A stretch of 64,000 bases of DNA from Burkholderiaceae bacterium (GCA_023150375.1 JAKLLA010000008.1:115943-179942); one strand, 5' to 3'. Positions 34,228-46,136 are shown, counted from the first letter of the stretch. Notes: generated from the letters alone by a model not told the origin. Translations and numbers: made by a program.

Positions 34228-35562
34228 ATGAGCAGAAAGTATTTCGGCACCGACGGCATCCGCGGCACGGTGGGCACGGCGCCCATCACCCCCGACTTCG
34301 TGCTGCGCCTGGGTCATGCGGTGGGGCGGGTGCTGCGCGGCAGCCATGAGCGGCCCACGGTGCTGATCGGCAAGGACACCCGCATCTCGGGTTACATGCT
34401 CGAGTCGGCGCTGGAGGCCGGACTGAACTCGGCCGGCGCCGACGTGCTGCTTACCGGGCCGATCCCCACCCCCGCGGTGGCCTATCTCACCCGTGCGCTG
34501 CGGTTGAGCCTGGGCGTGGTCATCTCGGCCTCGCACAATCCCTACGAGGACAACGGCATCAAGTTCTTCTCGGCCCGCGGCGAGAAGCTGCCCGATGCCT
34601 GGGAGCTGGAGGTGGAGGCGGCCATCGACGCGGCGCCGCAGTGGGCGGCCTCCCATGAGATCGGCCGTGCCCGCCGCCTGGAGGATGCCGCCGGGCGCTA
34701 CATCGAGTTCTGCAAGTCCACCTTCTCGAACGACCTGTCGCTGCGCGGCCTGAAGATCGTCGTCGACGCGGCGCACGGCGCGGCCTATCACGTGGCGCCG
34801 GACGTCTTTCATGAGCTGGGGGCGGAGGTGGTGCGCATCGGCTGCGAGCCCGATGGCTTCAACATCAACGATGGTGTCGGCGCCACATCGCCGCAGGCGC
34901 TGGTGGCCGCCGTGCACGAGCACCGGGCCGACTACGGCATCGCGCTGGACGGCGATGCGGACCGGCTGCAGGTCGTCGATGCGGCGGGCCGCCTCTACAA
35001 CGGCGACGAGCTGCTCTACGTGATGGTGGCCGACCGCCTGGCGCAGGGAGAGCCGGTGCCGGGTGCCGTCGGCACGCTGATGACCAACATGGCCGTGGAG
35101 CTGGCGCTGCAGGCGCGCGGCGTGGCTTTCGTGCGGGCCAAGGTGGGAGACCGCTACGTGCTCGAGGAGCTGGCCAAGCGCCAGTGGCAGCTCGGCGGCG
35201 AAGGCTCCGGCCACCTGCTGGCGCTGGATCGCCACACCACGGGCGACGGCATCGTCAGCGCGCTGCAGGTGCTGCAGGCGCAGCAGCGCAACGGGCGCTC
35301 GCTGGCCGAACTGCTCGACGGGGTCACGCTCTTCCCGCAGACGCTGATCAACGTGCGGCTGGCCGCCGGGCAGGACTGGCGCCGCAACGAGCAACTGGCT
35401 CGGGAGCAGGCCCGCATCGGCGAAGAGCTCGGCCAGAGCGGGCGCCTGCTGATCCGTCCCTCCGGGACCGAGCCCCTGCTGCGCGTGATGGTGGAGGCCC
35501 GCGAGGCCGACGTGGCGCGCCGTTGCGCCGAGCGGCTGGCCGAGGCAGCGCTGCGCGGTTGA
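34228..35562 (+). CDS. glmM: Phosphoglucosamine mutase
   Basis: Encodes a 444-residue alpha-D-phosphohexomutase that converts glucosamine 6-phosphate to the 1-phosphate, leading to UDP-GlcNAc for peptidoglycan and lipid A. It begins [14 protein letters not shown]; the phosphoserine S102 is in [17 protein letters not shown]. The metal loop [13 protein letters not shown] and the phosphate-binding [14 protein letters not shown] are intact. The ATG at 34228 gives the standard length. Confidence 0.97.
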   Translation: MSRKYFGTDGIRGTVGTAPITPDFVLRLGHAVGRVLRGSHERPTVLIGKDTRISGYMLESALEAGLNSAGADVLLTGPIPTPAVAYLTRALRLSLGVVISASHNPYEDNGIKFFSARGEKLPDAWELEVEAAIDAAPQWAASHEIGRARRLEDAAGRYIEFCKSTFSNDLSLRGLKIVVDAAHGAAYHVAPDVFHELGAEVVRIGCEPDGFNINDGVGATSPQALVAAVHEHRADYGIALDGDADRLQVVDAAGRLYNGDELLYVMVADRLAQGEPVPGAVGTLMTNMAVELALQARGVAFVRAKVGDRYVLEELAKRQWQLGGEGSGHLLALDRHTTGDGIVSALQVLQAQQRNGRSLAELLDGVTLFPQTLINVRLAAGQDWRRNEQLAREQARIGEELGQSGRLLIRPSGTEPLLRVMVEAREADVARRCAERLAEAALRG

Positions 35563-35627
35563 CAGGCTGAGACGCGCCCGGCCGGCGTCCGGTACAGGCG
35601 CTGCGTTCGCGGCCTCCTGAATGCCCC

Positions 35628-35672
35628 CGACGAGAGGGCCCCGACCGAACGGTCGGGGCCCTCTCGTCGTTT
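35628..35672 (+). terminator. Strong rho-independent terminator after glmM
   Basis: A perfect 19-base stem: CGACGAGAGGGCCCCGACC (35628-35646), loop GAAC, and its exact complement at 35651-35669, followed by TTT. It isolates the phosphate regulon from the upstream cluster. Confidence 0.85.
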
Positions 35673-35737
35673 CGGCAGGGCGCCGCGGGTGCACCTGGCG
35701 ATGCCTGCCCACGGGGCGAACCGACGCTTCTGTGTCG

Positions 35738-35771
35738 ACGTCACAGAGATGTCACAAACCCTTTCTACAGT
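35738..35771 (+). promoter_or_regulatory. Pho box and -10 element of pstS
   Basis: Two 7-base direct repeats, ACGTCAC (35738-35744) and ATGTCAC (35749-35755), separated by AGAG, match the PhoB binding layout of 11-base period. Ten bases later TACAGT (35766-35771) fits a -10 box, the spacing expected when the Pho box replaces the -35. The pstS start lies 57 bases further. Confidence 0.75.
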
Positions 35772-35828
35772 GCACAGCGTCACGGGCACAACGGTCCGTG
35801 CCGGCTTTGTCTGTCGAAAGGAATGTCC

Positions 35829-36866
35829 ATGTTCAAGATCGTCATGCGCGCGGTGGCTGCTGCGGCCCTGGTGTCCACCACGATGGCCGCTTCGGCGCAG
35901 GATGTCACCGGTGCCGGTGCGACCTTCCCGGCGCCCCTGTACGCGAAGTGGGCCGATGCCTACAACAAGGCCACCGGCGTCAGAATGAACTACCAGTCGG
36001 TCGGTTCGGGTGCGGGGCTGAAGCAGATCCGGTCGAAGACGGTGGACTTCGGCGCCTCCGACATGCCCCTGAAGGACGAGGAACTGGCCAAGGACGGCCT
36101 GGTGCAGTTCCCGACCGTCATCGGCGGGGTCGTCCCGGTGGTCAACATCGCCGGCATCCAGCCCGGCCAGCTGAAGCTGACCGGCCAGGTGCTGGGCGAC
36201 ATCTACCTGGGCAAGATCACCAAGTGGACCGATCCGGCGATCGCCGCGCTGAACCCCGGCGTCAAGCTGCCGGAGGCCGACATCTCCCCGGTGCGTCGCG
36301 CCGACGGTTCGGGCACCACCTTCATCTTCACGAACTATCTGTCGAAGGTGAACGCGGAGTGGAAGGCCAAGGTCGGCGAGGGCACCGCCGTGAACTGGCC
36401 GGCCGGCGCGGGTGGCAAGGGCAACGAGGGCGTCGCCGCCTTCGTGCAACGCCTGCCGAACTCGATCGGCTATCTGGAGTACGCCTACGTCAAGCAGAAC
36501 AAGCTGGCCTATGCCCTGATGAAGAACCGGGATGGCAACTTCGTGCCGCCGAGCGACAGTGCCTTCAAGGCTGCCGCTGCCGGTGCCGACTGGGCCAAGT
36601 CGTTCTACCAGATCACCACCGACCAGCCCGGGAAGGATTCGTGGCCGATCACGAACCCGACCTACATCATGATGCACAAGGTTCAGGACAAGCCCGCTCA
36701 GGCCACGGCTTCCCTGAAGTTCTTCGACTGGGCCTTCGCCAACGGCGACAAGATGGCCGACGACCTCGACTACGTGCCGCTGCCGGACTCGGTCAAGGCG
36801 CTGGTGCGCAAGCAGTGGGGCGAGCAGATCAAGGACGCCGCCGGCAAGCCGGTGGCGCTCAAGTGA
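35829..36866 (+). CDS. pstS: Phosphate ABC transporter substrate-binding protein PstS
   Basis: Encodes a 345-residue periplasmic protein with a signal peptide ending at ASAQ. VTGAGATFPAPLYAKWADAY is the family N-terminus. RADGSGTTFIFTNYLSKV and the SVGSGAGLKQI segment bind phosphate. The ATG at 35829 is preferred because AAGGA lies six bases upstream; an ATG at 35823 touches the Shine-Dalgarno. It carries its own Pho box and heads the pst-pho cluster. Confidence 0.96.
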   Translation: MFKIVMRAVAAAALVSTTMAASAQDVTGAGATFPAPLYAKWADAYNKATGVRMNYQSVGSGAGLKQIRSKTVDFGASDMPLKDEELAKDGLVQFPTVIGGVVPVVNIAGIQPGQLKLTGQVLGDIYLGKITKWTDPAIAALNPGVKLPEADISPVRRADGSGTTFIFTNYLSKVNAEWKAKVGEGTAVNWPAGAGGKGNEGVAAFVQRLPNSIGYLEYAYVKQNKLAYALMKNRDGNFVPPSDSAFKAAAAGADWAKSFYQITTDQPGKDSWPITNPTYIMMHKVQDKPAQATASLKFFDWAFANGDKMADDLDYVPLPDSVKALVRKQWGEQIKDAAGKPVALK

Positions 36867-36922
36867 TCGAGGTTCGTCCCTCGCGATTCATCCGATTTCG
36901 GACCTGAGCAGGAACGCAGACC

Positions 36923-37948
36923 ATGGCCGCTACACTGCCCGCCTCCAATCCTCTCGAAAGGGAGCCTGCCTTGGCCAGAGCTACGCCATCGGGCGGTCCG
37001 GCGCCCCGTGTCCTGCGTTCCCCCTGGGCCGACCGGCTGTTCGCCGGCGTGGCTCAATCCGCTGCCTGGCTGACCCTGGCGCTGCTGGTGGGCATCATCG
37101 GCTCGCTGGTGGTGGGGGCCGCACCCGCGATCGAGGAGTACGGCCTGGGTTTCCTGACCAGCAGCGTCTGGGACCCGGTCGAGAACCGCTACGGCGGCCT
37201 GGTGATGATCTACGGCACGCTGATGACCTCGCTGATCGCGCTGGTCATCGCGGTGCCCGTGAGCTTCGGCATCGCGCTGTTCCTGACCGAACTGTCGCCC
37301 AAATGGCTCAAGCGGCCGCTGGGCACCGCGATCGAGCTGCTCGCGGCGGTGCCGTCGATCGTCTACGGCATGTGGGGCCTGCTGGTCTTCGGCCCCATCC
37401 TCGCCACCTACGTGCAGCAGCCGTTGCAGAAGCTGCTGGCCGGCGTGCCGCTGCTGGGTGCGCTGGTGTCCGGTCCGCCGGTGGGCATCGGCATCCTGTC
37501 GGCCGGCATCATCCTGGCGATCATGATCATTCCCTACATCGCGGCGGTGATGCGCGATGTGTTCGAGGTCACGCCGCCGATGCTCAAGGAGTCGGCCTAC
37601 GGGCTGGGCTCGACCACGTGGGAGGTGGTCTACCGGGTGGTGCTGCCCTACACCAAGGCGGGTGTGGTGGGCGGCATCATGCTCGGGCTCGGGCGGGCCC
37701 TGGGCGAGACGATGGCGGTCACCTTCGTGATCGGCAACATGAACCAGCTCGATTCGCTGTCCATGTTCGAGGCGGCCAACAGCATCACCTCGGCGCTGGC
37801 CAACGAGTTCGCCGAAGCCGGCGAGGGGCTGCACCAGGCATCGCTGATCTACCTGGGGCTGGTCCTGTTCTTCATCACTTTCGTCGTCCTTGCGCTGTCC
37901 AAGCTGATGCTGGCCCAGATGCGCAAGGGTGAAGGAGCGCGCACATGA
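36923..37948 (+). CDS. pstC: Phosphate ABC transporter permease PstC
   Basis: Encodes a 341-residue inner-membrane permease with six helices and the EAA-type loop [39 protein letters not shown] is characteristic of PstC. About 25 hydrophilic residues precede the first helix. It overlaps pstA by four bases (ATGA). Confidence 0.96.
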   Translation: MAATLPASNPLEREPALARATPSGGPAPRVLRSPWADRLFAGVAQSAAWLTLALLVGIIGSLVVGAAPAIEEYGLGFLTSSVWDPVENRYGGLVMIYGTLMTSLIALVIAVPVSFGIALFLTELSPKWLKRPLGTAIELLAAVPSIVYGMWGLLVFGPILATYVQQPLQKLLAGVPLLGALVSGPPVGIGILSAGIILAIMIIPYIAAVMRDVFEVTPPMLKESAYGLGSTTWEVVYRVVLPYTKAGVVGGIMLGLGRALGETMAVTFVIGNMNQLDSLSMFEAANSITSALANEFAEAGEGLHQASLIYLGLVLFFITFVVLALSKLMLAQMRKGEGART

Positions 37949-38814
37949 ACAGCGTCGCATCGTTCGATGCCGGCCGCCTGGCCATGCACCGCCGGCGCAA
38001 GCTGGTCAATGTCGTGGCCCTGTCGCTGTCGCTGGCGGCGATGGCCTTCGGCCTGGTCTGGCTGATCTGGATTCTCTGGGACACGCTCACGCTCGGTCTG
38101 GGCGGCCTGAACCTCGCGGTGTTCACCGAGATGACGCCGCCGCCTCAGGCCGAGACCGGCGGTCTGGCCAACGCGATCTACGGTTCGCTGATCATGGTGG
38201 TGCTGGCGACTGCGCTGGGCACGCCGCTGGGCATCCTGTCAGGTGTCTACATCGCCGAGTACGGGCGCAACAGCTGGCTGGGCCGCAGCACCCACTTCAT
38301 CAACGACATCCTGCTGTCGGCGCCTTCGATCGTGATCGGTCTGTTCATCTATGCGGTCTTCGTCGCGCCGATGAAGGGCTTCTCCGCTTTCGCGGGCGTG
38401 CTGGCCCTGGCGCTGATCGTGGTGCCGGTGGTCATCAACACCACGCAGAACATGCTCGCGCTGGTGCCCAACGCGCTGCGCGAGGCGGCCTACGCGCTGG
38501 GAACGCCGAAGTGGAAGGTGATCCTGTCGATCACGCTGAAGGCTTCGCGGGCCGGCGTGATCACCGGCATCCTGCTGGCGGTGGCGCGCATCGCGGGCGA
38601 GACGGCACCGCTGCTGTTCACGGCGCTGTCGAACCAGTTCTTCACCCGCAGCCTGGGCGAGCCGATGGCGAGCCTGCCGGTCACCATCTTCAAGTTCGCC
38701 ATGAGCCCCTACGAGAACTGGCAGAAGCTGGCCTGGGCCGGCGTCTTCCTGATCACGCTGGGCGTGCTGGCCCTGAACATCATCGCCCGCGTGTTCCTGC
38801 GCAACAAGCACTGA
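37945..38814 (+). CDS. pstA: Phosphate ABC transporter permease PstA
   Basis: Encodes a 289-residue permease that pairs with Pst[21 protein letters not shown] and the loop [19 protein letters not shown] are typical, and [16 protein letters not shown] is the PstA signature. It overlaps the pstC stop and is followed by pstB after 27 bases. Confidence 0.96.
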   Translation: MNSVASFDAGRLAMHRRRKLVNVVALSLSLAAMAFGLVWLIWILWDTLTLGLGGLNLAVFTEMTPPPQAETGGLANAIYGSLIMVVLATALGTPLGILSGVYIAEYGRNSWLGRSTHFINDILLSAPSIVIGLFIYAVFVAPMKGFSAFAGVLALALIVVPVVINTTQNMLALVPNALREAAYALGTPKWKVILSITLKASRAGVITGILLAVARIAGETAPLLFTALSNQFFTRSLGEPMASLPVTIFKFAMSPYENWQKLAWAGVFLITLGVLALNIIARVFLRNKH

Positions 38815-38841
38815 CGGCTCAGACCCCGAAAAGGACACTCC

Positions 38842-39636
38842 ATGGACGCCCGAGTCGAAACCGCCAACAGCGGCATCACCGAACGCGCGAAGCTGTCGGT
38901 GCGCGACCTGAACTTCTTTTACGGTCGCTTCCACGCGCTCAAGCACATCAACCTGGACATTCCGGACCGGAAGGTGACGGCCTTCATCGGCCCGTCCGGT
39001 TGCGGCAAGTCGACCCTGCTGCGCACCTTCAACCGCATGTTCGAGCTCTACCCCGAGCAGCGCGCGGAAGGCGAGATCCAGCTCGACGGCCAGAACATCC
39101 TCGACCGCAGGCTCGACGTGAGCCTGATCCGCGCCAAGATCGGCATGGTCTTCCAGAAGCCGACGCCCTTCCCGATGTCGATCTACGACAACATCGCCTT
39201 CGGTGTGCGCCTGTTCGAGAATCTCTCGCGCGTCGAGATGGACGAGCGGGTGGAGTGGGCGCTGAAGAAGGCCGCGCTCTGGAACGAGGTGAAGGACAAG
39301 CTTGCGCAGAGCGGCTCGGGCCTGTCGGGCGGCCAGCAGCAGCGTCTGTGCATTGCCCGCGGCATCGCCATCAAGCCCGAGGTGCTGCTGCTCGACGAGC
39401 CCTGCTCGGCGCTGGACCCCATCTCCACCGGCAAGATCGAGGAGCTCATCACCGAGCTCAAGAGCGACTACACGGTGGCCATCGTGACCCACAACATGCA
39501 GCAGGCGGCGCGCTGCTCGGACTACACCGCCTACATGTATCTGGGCGACCTGATCGAGTTCGGCCCGACGCGCGACCTGTTCATGAAGCCGAAGAAGCGC
39601 GAGACCGAGGACTACATCACCGGCCGGTTCGGCTGA
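38842..39636 (+). CDS. pstB: Phosphate ABC transporter ATPase PstB
   Basis: Encodes a 264-residue ABC ATPase that powers PstCA. Walker [10 protein letters not shown], the Q-loop [16 protein letters not shown], the signature [16 protein letters not shown] and Walker [14 protein letters not shown] are all intact. FNRMFELYP is typical of PstB. By family it also relays phosphate status to PhoR via PhoU. Confidence 0.97.
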   Translation: MDARVETANSGITERAKLSVRDLNFFYGRFHALKHINLDIPDRKVTAFIGPSGCGKSTLLRTFNRMFELYPEQRAEGEIQLDGQNILDRRLDVSLIRAKIGMVFQKPTPFPMSIYDNIAFGVRLFENLSRVEMDERVEWALKKAALWNEVKDKLAQSGSGLSGGQQQRLCIARGIAIKPEVLLLDEPCSALDPISTGKIEELITELKSDYTVAIVTHNMQQAARCSDYTAYMYLGDLIEFGPTRDLFMKPKKRETEDYITGRFG

Positions 39637-39664
39637 TGGCCCAGCAGTGCAGGAGAGCCCTTCC

Positions 39665-40372
39665 ATGACCGAAAAGCATCTTTCTTCCCAGTTCGACGCC
39701 GAACTGTCCGGCGTCTCCACCCGCGTGCTCGAGATGGGCGGCATGGTCGAGGCTCAGGTCGCGCAGGCGGTGTACGCGCTGACGAACTTCAGCACCGAGA
39801 CGGCCGCGCAGGTCATCAGCACCGAGGAGCGCGTCAACCAGCTGGAAGTCGAGATCGACCGCGACCTCTCGGCCATCATCGCCCGGCGCCAGCCCACCGC
39901 CCGGGACCTGCGGCTGCTGATCGCCATCTCGAAGACCATCGGCAACCTCGAGCGGGTGGGCGACGAGGCCGCCCGCATCGCCCGCACCGTGCAGCATCTG
40001 GTGAGCTCGGGAGTGTCGAGCCGGCTGCGCCTGCCGGTGTCGGACGTCTCCTTCGAAGCGTCGCTGGCCACCACCTCGCTGCGTCGGGCCCTGGATGCCT
40101 TCGCGCGCCTGGACGTCAACCAGGCACTGCAGGTGATCAAGGAGGACAACGAGATCGATGCCGAGTTCGACGGCCTGATGCGCAAGCTGATCACTTACAT
40201 GATGGAGGATCCGCGCACCATCTCGGCCTCGATCGACCTGGTGTTCGTCGCCAAGGCCATCGAGCGCGTGGGCGACCACGCCAAGAACCTCGCCGAACAG
40301 ATCATCTACATCGTCAAGGGCACCGACGTGCGCCACAACCCGCTGGATGTGGTCGAGTCGGCGGTGAAGTGA
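39665..40372 (+). CDS. phoU: Phosphate-specific transport accessory protein PhoU
   Basis: Encodes a 235-residue protein of two three-helix bundles. HLSSQFDAELSGVSTRVLEM opens the first and KAIERVGDHAKNLAEQIIYI is the conserved metal-binding end of the second. PhoU keeps the Pho regulon off when phosphate is plentiful by linking PstB to PhoR. The ATG at 39665 has AGGAG about ten bases upstream. Confidence 0.95.
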   Translation: MTEKHLSSQFDAELSGVSTRVLEMGGMVEAQVAQAVYALTNFSTETAAQVISTEERVNQLEVEIDRDLSAIIARRQPTARDLRLLIAISKTIGNLERVGDEAARIARTVQHLVSSGVSSRLRLPVSDVSFEASLATTSLRRALDAFARLDVNQALQVIKEDNEIDAEFDGLMRKLITYMMEDPRTISASIDLVFVAKAIERVGDHAKNLAEQIIYIVKGTDVRHNPLDVVESAVK

Positions 40373-40394
40373 ATCGGATCGGGAGCAGCCAACG

Positions 40395-41093
40395 ATGAGT
40401 CGGATCCTGGTGGTCGAGGACGAAGCGGCGATCTCCGAGCTGATCTCGCTCAACCTGCGCCATGCCGGCTTCGAGGTGGAGCTGGCGGCGTCGGCCGAGC
40501 AGGCACAGCTCGCGGTCGACGGCGCATTGCCTGACCTGGTGCTGCTGGACTGGATGCTGCCCGGGCAGTCCGGTCTGGCACTGGCGCGGCAGTGGCGAGC
40601 GGCAGCGCGCACGCGCGATCTGCCGATCATCATGCTGACCGCGCGCGCCGACGAGGCCGACAAGGTCGGTGGGCTGGACGCCGGGGCGGACGACTATCTC
40701 ACCAAGCCCTTCGGCATCGGCGAGTTGCTGGCCCGCATCCGTTCGGTGCTGCGCCGTCGTGCGCCGCAGGCTCTGGACAGCGTGGTCGAGGTCGACGGCC
40801 TGCGGCTCGATCCGGGGACCCGCCGGGTCAGCCGGGGCGGCACCGAAGTGCGCGTGGGACCGACCGAGTTCCGGCTGCTGCATTTCTTCCTGACCCACCC
40901 GGAGCGTGTGCACAGCCGCTCGCAGCTGCTCGACCGCGTCTGGGGTGACCATGTCTTCATCGAGGAGCGCACGGTCGACGTGCATGTCAAGCGCCTGCGC
41001 GAGGCGCTCGCCCCGGTGCACTGCGCCGGCATGATCGAGACGGTGCGCGGCGCGGGCTACCGGCTGGCCCAGGCGGGCGCGCTCTCCAAGTAG
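40395..41093 (+). CDS. phoB: Phosphate regulon response regulator PhoB
   Basis: Encodes a 232-residue OmpR/PhoB-type regulator. The receiver domain has the acidic pocket VVEDE and phosphoacceptor D52 in LVLLDWMLPG, with conserved Thr/Lys in LTARADE and TKPFG. The C-terminal winged helix has GPTEFRLLHFFLTHPERVHS and RTVDVHVKRLREAL. It would bind the Pho box before pstS. It lies 22 bases after phoU. Confidence 0.96.
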   Translation: MSRILVVEDEAAISELISLNLRHAGFEVELAASAEQAQLAVDGALPDLVLLDWMLPGQSGLALARQWRAAARTRDLPIIMLTARADEADKVGGLDAGADDYLTKPFGIGELLARIRSVLRRRAPQALDSVVEVDGLRLDPGTRRVSRGGTEVRVGPTEFRLLHFFLTHPERVHSRSQLLDRVWGDHVFIEERTVDVHVKRLREALAPVHCAGMIETVRGAGYRLAQAGALSK

Positions 41094-41145
41094 CCGGCCG
41101 TGCCGCTGCGGCGGCCCGCCGCTCATGTTCCCGCAAAGGGGCAGG

Positions 41146-42495
<1,350 letters not shown>

Positions 42496-42517
42496 CGCCC
42501 CGGGCGTCGCGCGGCGC

Positions 42518-44206
42518 TCAGCGGCGGCGATAGACCAGCAACGACTCCTGCCGGTCGGTCAGCCGACGCACCCGCTGCACCAGCTGCCAGTCACCGTCCA
42601 GGCGCAGCCGGCCGATGCTCGCCGGGGCAGGGCTGCGCACCGGCAGCTGCACGAGCAGCCAGCGACAGCGAGCCTCCTCGGCCGTGGCCGTCAGCCGCCA
42701 CGGGCCGTGCACCTGCAGGGCCGCCAGCTGGGCGCGGGTGAGATTGCCCGAGACGATGCAGGCGTCGGCCGGCACGATCCTGGCCAGCTGCGCCACGGTG
42801 GGACGATAGCTGCGCGCGTAGTCGAGCATCGGCAGCCAGAGGGTCATCGTCAGCAGCCACCCCCAGGCGACGCCGCCGGCCGGCAGCACCAGGCTCTTCC
42901 ACAGCGCCTGGCGGTGGTGGCCGGTGCGCCAGCGCACCAGCCAGGCCCAGGCCAGGGTTCCAGCCAGCGCCAGCAGCAGCGCGGCCAGGCTGAACTGCGG
43001 CACGAAGCCGGGCAGCAGCTTGGCCACGTTGGCCGCGGGCTTGCTCGGCCAGCCGGTGTGCACGGCCACATACATCACCCAGAGCGTCAGGCCGGCGGCG
43101 GAGAAGAAGAACACCGAGAACCAGTCGATGGCTGCGCTGACGCTGCGCCGCAGCGTCGGCAGCGCAAACGCGCCCAGCACCGCCAGACCGGGCAGGGCGA
43201 GCATCAGGGCCCGGTCGTTGCCGCCCATCGCGAGGCTGATCGCCATCGCCATCCCGGCCAGACTGGCCGGCGCAGCGATGTGCCGGAAGCCGAGCTGGCG
43301 GCGCCACTGCCACAGCGTCCAGGCTGCCAGCGGCCAGACCGGCCAGGTGAACCACAGCAGCAGTCGCAACGCGCCCAGGTCGGGCCAGGACTCGTCGAGG
43401 CGCCAGCGCCAGGTCTGCAGTCCGGTGGCGGCCACGATGGCCAGCAGGGCCGCTGCAGCCGTCCAGGCCGAGAAGCGGCGCACATTCGCATAGGCCGAGC
43501 GCAGGCAGACCAGCGTGGCCATGGCGCCGAAGCACAGGGCCGTGGTGGCGGCGGCGCTGAGTGCCAGCATGGGCAGGGCTGCCAGCACCGCGAAGCGGCT
43601 GCGCCAGTGCCGGAACGGACTGGCCGCCACCCCGTAGAGCAGCAGTGCGGTGCCGGTGAGCTGCAGCAGCTCGGGCGTTGTTTCGTGGCCCAGCTGCAGC
43701 AGGCCGAGGCTGGCGATCAGCGCCAGTACGGCGGCATCGGCGATGGCGCGGGCGTAGTCGACCGGGTGGGCCTCGCCGCCGAACGCGAAGGGCAGCGGCT
43801 GGGCCCGGTCGGTGCGTGCGAAGTGGTAGGCCGCATACCAGATCAGCGCCAGTGTGGCGGCCAGCAACGCGGCAAAGGGTAGTCGTGCGGCCAGCACCGG
43901 GTCGATCCAGCGCTCCAGCGCCAGGATCGAGAGCGCGCCGGTCCAGTAGGGCAGCAGTCCCCCTTCGGCGGGCAGCCCGATCAGGCTGGGCGCCAGCCAG
44001 TCGGTCTGTCCCCGTGCCAGCGCGAGCATGTAGCCCACTGCGGCAAGGTCGGCGTTCTTCCAGGGATCGCGCCCGAAGACCCCCGGCAGGACATAGGCTG
44101 CGCAGAACAGCAGCAGCGCCAGGCGCGGCAGCCGCCGCACCGCCTGGCTGGAAACGAGGGCTGGATTCGGGAGATTCACAGGCCGTTCGGGCGCCCGGGG
44201 GCGCAT
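42518..44206 (-). CDS. GT-C-type glycosyltransferase-like membrane protein
   Basis: Encodes about 562 residues with a dozen hydrophobic helices and a soluble C-terminal part. The N-terminal loop GVFGRDPWKNADLAAVGYML followed by LLPYWTGALSILALERW resembles the first periplasmic loop of ArnT/PMT family (GT39/GT83) enzymes, where an acidic residue is catalytic. The acceptor and sugar are unknown. The start at 44206 is the first good ATG after the rpmE2 terminator. It ends 22 bases from convergent phoR. Family membership is moderately sure, activity is not. Confidence 0.65.
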   Translation of the reverse strand: MRPRAPERPVNLPNPALVSSQAVRRLPRLALLLFCAAYVLPGVFGRDPWKNADLAAVGYMLALARGQTDWLAPSLIGLPAEGGLLPYWTGALSILALERWIDPVLAARLPFAALLAATLALIWYAAYHFARTDRAQPLPFAFGGEAHPVDYARAIADAAVLALIASLGLLQLGHETTPELLQLTGTALLLYGVAASPFRHWRSRFAVLAALPMLALSAAATTALCFGAMATLVCLRSAYANVRRFSAWTAAAALLAIVAATGLQTWRWRLDESWPDLGALRLLLWFTWPVWPLAAWTLWQWRRQLGFRHIAAPASLAGMAMAISLAMGGNDRALMLALPGLAVLGAFALPTLRRSVSAAIDWFSVFFFSAAGLTLWVMYVAVHTGWPSKPAANVAKLLPGFVPQFSLAALLLALAGTLAWAWLVRWRTGHHRQALWKSLVLPAGGVAWGWLLTMTLWLPMLDYARSYRPTVAQLARIVPADACIVSGNLTRAQLAALQVHGPWRLTATAEEARCRWLLVQLPVRSPAPASIGRLRLDGDWQLVQRVRRLTDRQESLLVYRRR

Positions 44207-44261
44207 GCTGCCATCCAGAACGAATCCGGAGTCGGCGATGGCCACACCGCCCTCCGGGGGC

Positions 44262-44289
44262 AAAGAAAAAGGCAGCCGCAGCTGCCTTT
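44262..44289 (-). terminator. Rho-independent terminator after rpmE2
   Basis: Nine-base stem AAAGGCAGC (44268-44276) and GCTGCCTTT (44281-44289), loop CGCA. On the minus strand it runs into a T-rich tract (complement of 44262-44270). Confidence 0.85.
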
Positions 44290-44321
44290 CGATGGGGCGA
44301 CGGACCCGTGGGCCACCGCGA

Positions 44322-44579
44322 TCAGCGCTTGATGCCGACCTTGAACTTGTTGCGGAACTTCTCGACGCGTCCGCCCAGGCTGTCCACGCTCTTCTGCTGG
44401 CCGGTGTAGAACGGGTGCGTCTCGCTGGTGGTTTCCAGCTTGTACAGCGGCAGCTGACGGCCGTCGTCCATCTGGATCGTCTCCTTCGTGGACGCGCAGG
44501 AGCGGGTCACGAACTTGAAGCCGTTGGACAGGTCCACGAAGCAGACTTCGCGGTAGTTGGGGTGGATGCCTTCTTTCAT
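44322..44579 (-). CDS. rpmE2: 50S ribosomal protein L31 type B
   Basis: Encodes an 85-residue bL31 paralogue beginning [20 protein letters not shown] and containing [20 protein letters not shown]. It lacks the paired CxxC zinc ligands of type A L31, so it is the zinc-independent form. The start at 44579 follows a GAGGT ribosome binding site and matches the family N-terminus. It has its own promoter downstream of rho and a terminator. Confidence 0.94.
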   Translation of the reverse strand: MKEGIHPNYREVCFVDLSNGFKFVTRSCASTKETIQMDDGRQLPLYKLETTSETHPFYTGQQKSVDSLGGRVEKFRNKFKVGIKR

Positions 44580-44651
44580 GGGTACCTCGCTGTGTGCCGG
44601 CAGCCACGCGCACCGGATGTGCACGCACTTTTCGACAGCGGAAAAACGTCG

Positions 44652-44657
44652 ATTATA
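44652..44657 (-). promoter_or_regulatory. Probable -10 box of rpmE2
   Basis: Perfect TATAAT on the minus strand, 73 bases upstream of the rpmE2 ATG and within the 84-base rho-rpmE2 gap. The -35 is not clear. No Zur-like palindrome is obvious nearby. Confidence 0.6.
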
Positions 44658-44663
44658 GCGACC

Positions 44664-45926
44664 TCAACCACCCCGACGCATCAGGTCGAAGAAGTCGATG
44701 TTGCTCTTGGTGGCCTTCATCTTGTCGAGGATGAACTCCATCGCCTCGATCTCGTCCATCGGGTAGAGCAGCTTGCGCAGGATCCAGGTCTTCTGCAGGA
44801 TCTCCGGCTTGAGCAGCAGCTCCTCGCGGCGGGTGCCCGACTTGTTCAGCAGGATCGAGGGGTAGACGCGCTTCTCGGCCATGCGGCGGTCCAGGTGGAT
44901 CTCGCTGTTGCCGGTGCCCTTGAACTCCTCGTAGATCACCTCGTCCATCTTGGAGCCGGTGTCGATCAGCGCCGTGCCGATGATCGTGAGCGAGCCGCCT
45001 TCCTCGATGTTGCGTGCCGCGCCGAAGAAGCGCTTCGGGCGCTGCAGGGCATTGGCGTCCACGCCACCGGTGAGCACCTTGCCGGAGGAGGGCAGCACGT
45101 TGTTGTAGGCGCGTGCCAGACGGGTGATCGAGTCCAGCAGGATCACCACGTCCTTCTTCAGTTCGACCAGGCGCTTGGCCCGCTCGATCACCATCTCCGC
45201 GACCTGCACGTGGCGCGCTGCGGGCTCGTCGAAGGTGGAGGAGATCACCTCGCCGCGCACCGTGCGCAGCATCTCGGTCACTTCCTCGGGGCGCTCGTCC
45301 ACCAGCAGCACGATCAGGTGCACGTCCGGGTGGTTGGCCACGATCGCGTGCGCCAGGTGCTGCATCATCACCGTCTTGCCGCTCTTGGGCGGCGCGACCA
45401 GCAGCGCGCGCTGGCCTTTGCCGATCGGGGCGATCAGGTCGATGATGCGGCTGGTGATGTTCTCCTCGCTGCGGATCTCGCGTTCGAGCTTGAACTGTTC
45501 CTTGGGGAACAGTGGCGTCAAGTTCTCGAACATGATCTTGTTCTTGTTTTCCTCCGGTGTCAGGTCGTTGACCCGGTCCACCTTCACCAGCGCGAAGTAG
45601 CGCTCGCCGTCCTTGGGCACGCGCACCTCGCCTTCGATCATGTCGCCGGTGTGCAGGTTGAAGCGGCGGATCTGGCTGGGCGAGAGGTAGATGTCGTCCG
45701 TGCTGGCCAGGAAGCTGGTGTCCAGCGCTCGCAGGAAGCCGAAGCCGTCCGGCAGCACTTCGAGCACGCCGTCACCGAAGATCTGCTCGCCCTGGCGGGC
45801 GCGCTTCTTCATGATGGCGAACATCAGCTCCTGCTTGCGCAAGCGGCTGGCGTTCTCGATCTCGAGCGTTTCCGCCATCTTGACGAGCGCCGAGATGTGG
45901 AGGGCCTTCAGTTCGGAAAGGTGCAT
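44664..45926 (-). CDS. rho: Transcription termination factor Rho
   Basis: Encodes a 420-residue hexameric RNA helicase. The N-terminal domain starts [19 protein letters not shown] and contains the RNA-binding [20 protein letters not shown]. Walker [11 protein letters not shown], the [10 protein letters not shown] and [13 protein letters not shown] segments and the C-terminal [19 protein letters not shown] are intact. The ATG at 45926 matches the family start; the reading frame extends upstream to 45983. Confidence 0.97.
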   Translation of the reverse strand: MHLSELKALHISALVKMAETLEIENASRLRKQELMFAIMKKRARQGEQIFGDGVLEVLPDGFGFLRALDTSFLASTDDIYLSPSQIRRFNLHTGDMIEGEVRVPKDGERYFALVKVDRVNDLTPEENKNKIMFENLTPLFPKEQFKLEREIRSEENITSRIIDLIAPIGKGQRALLVAPPKSGKTVMMQHLAHAIVANHPDVHLIVLLVDERPEEVTEMLRTVRGEVISSTFDEPAARHVQVAEMVIERAKRLVELKKDVVILLDSITRLARAYNNVLPSSGKVLTGGVDANALQRPKRFFGAARNIEEGGSLTIIGTALIDTGSKMDEVIYEEFKGTGNSEIHLDRRMAEKRVYPSILLNKSGTRREELLLKPEILQKTWILRKLLYPMDEIEAMEFILDKMKATKSNIDFFDLMRRGG

Positions 45927-46136
45927 GGGGAGAACGGACCCGGAGGGTTCGAGGTGGCGTCGATCTGACGACGCAGCCGGCAAAGGGCCGCATGAGGCCT
46001 GCTGCGCAGGGCAGCAGCGGGGGCCCAGGTCGAAAGCCTGGGCGGCATGTCACACGGGAGCGGCATCGAGTCCGGGCGACAGGAACGAGACGCGGCAGGT
46101 TCGACCCACCGGCTCGGCGCCGGAACTCAGACACAA

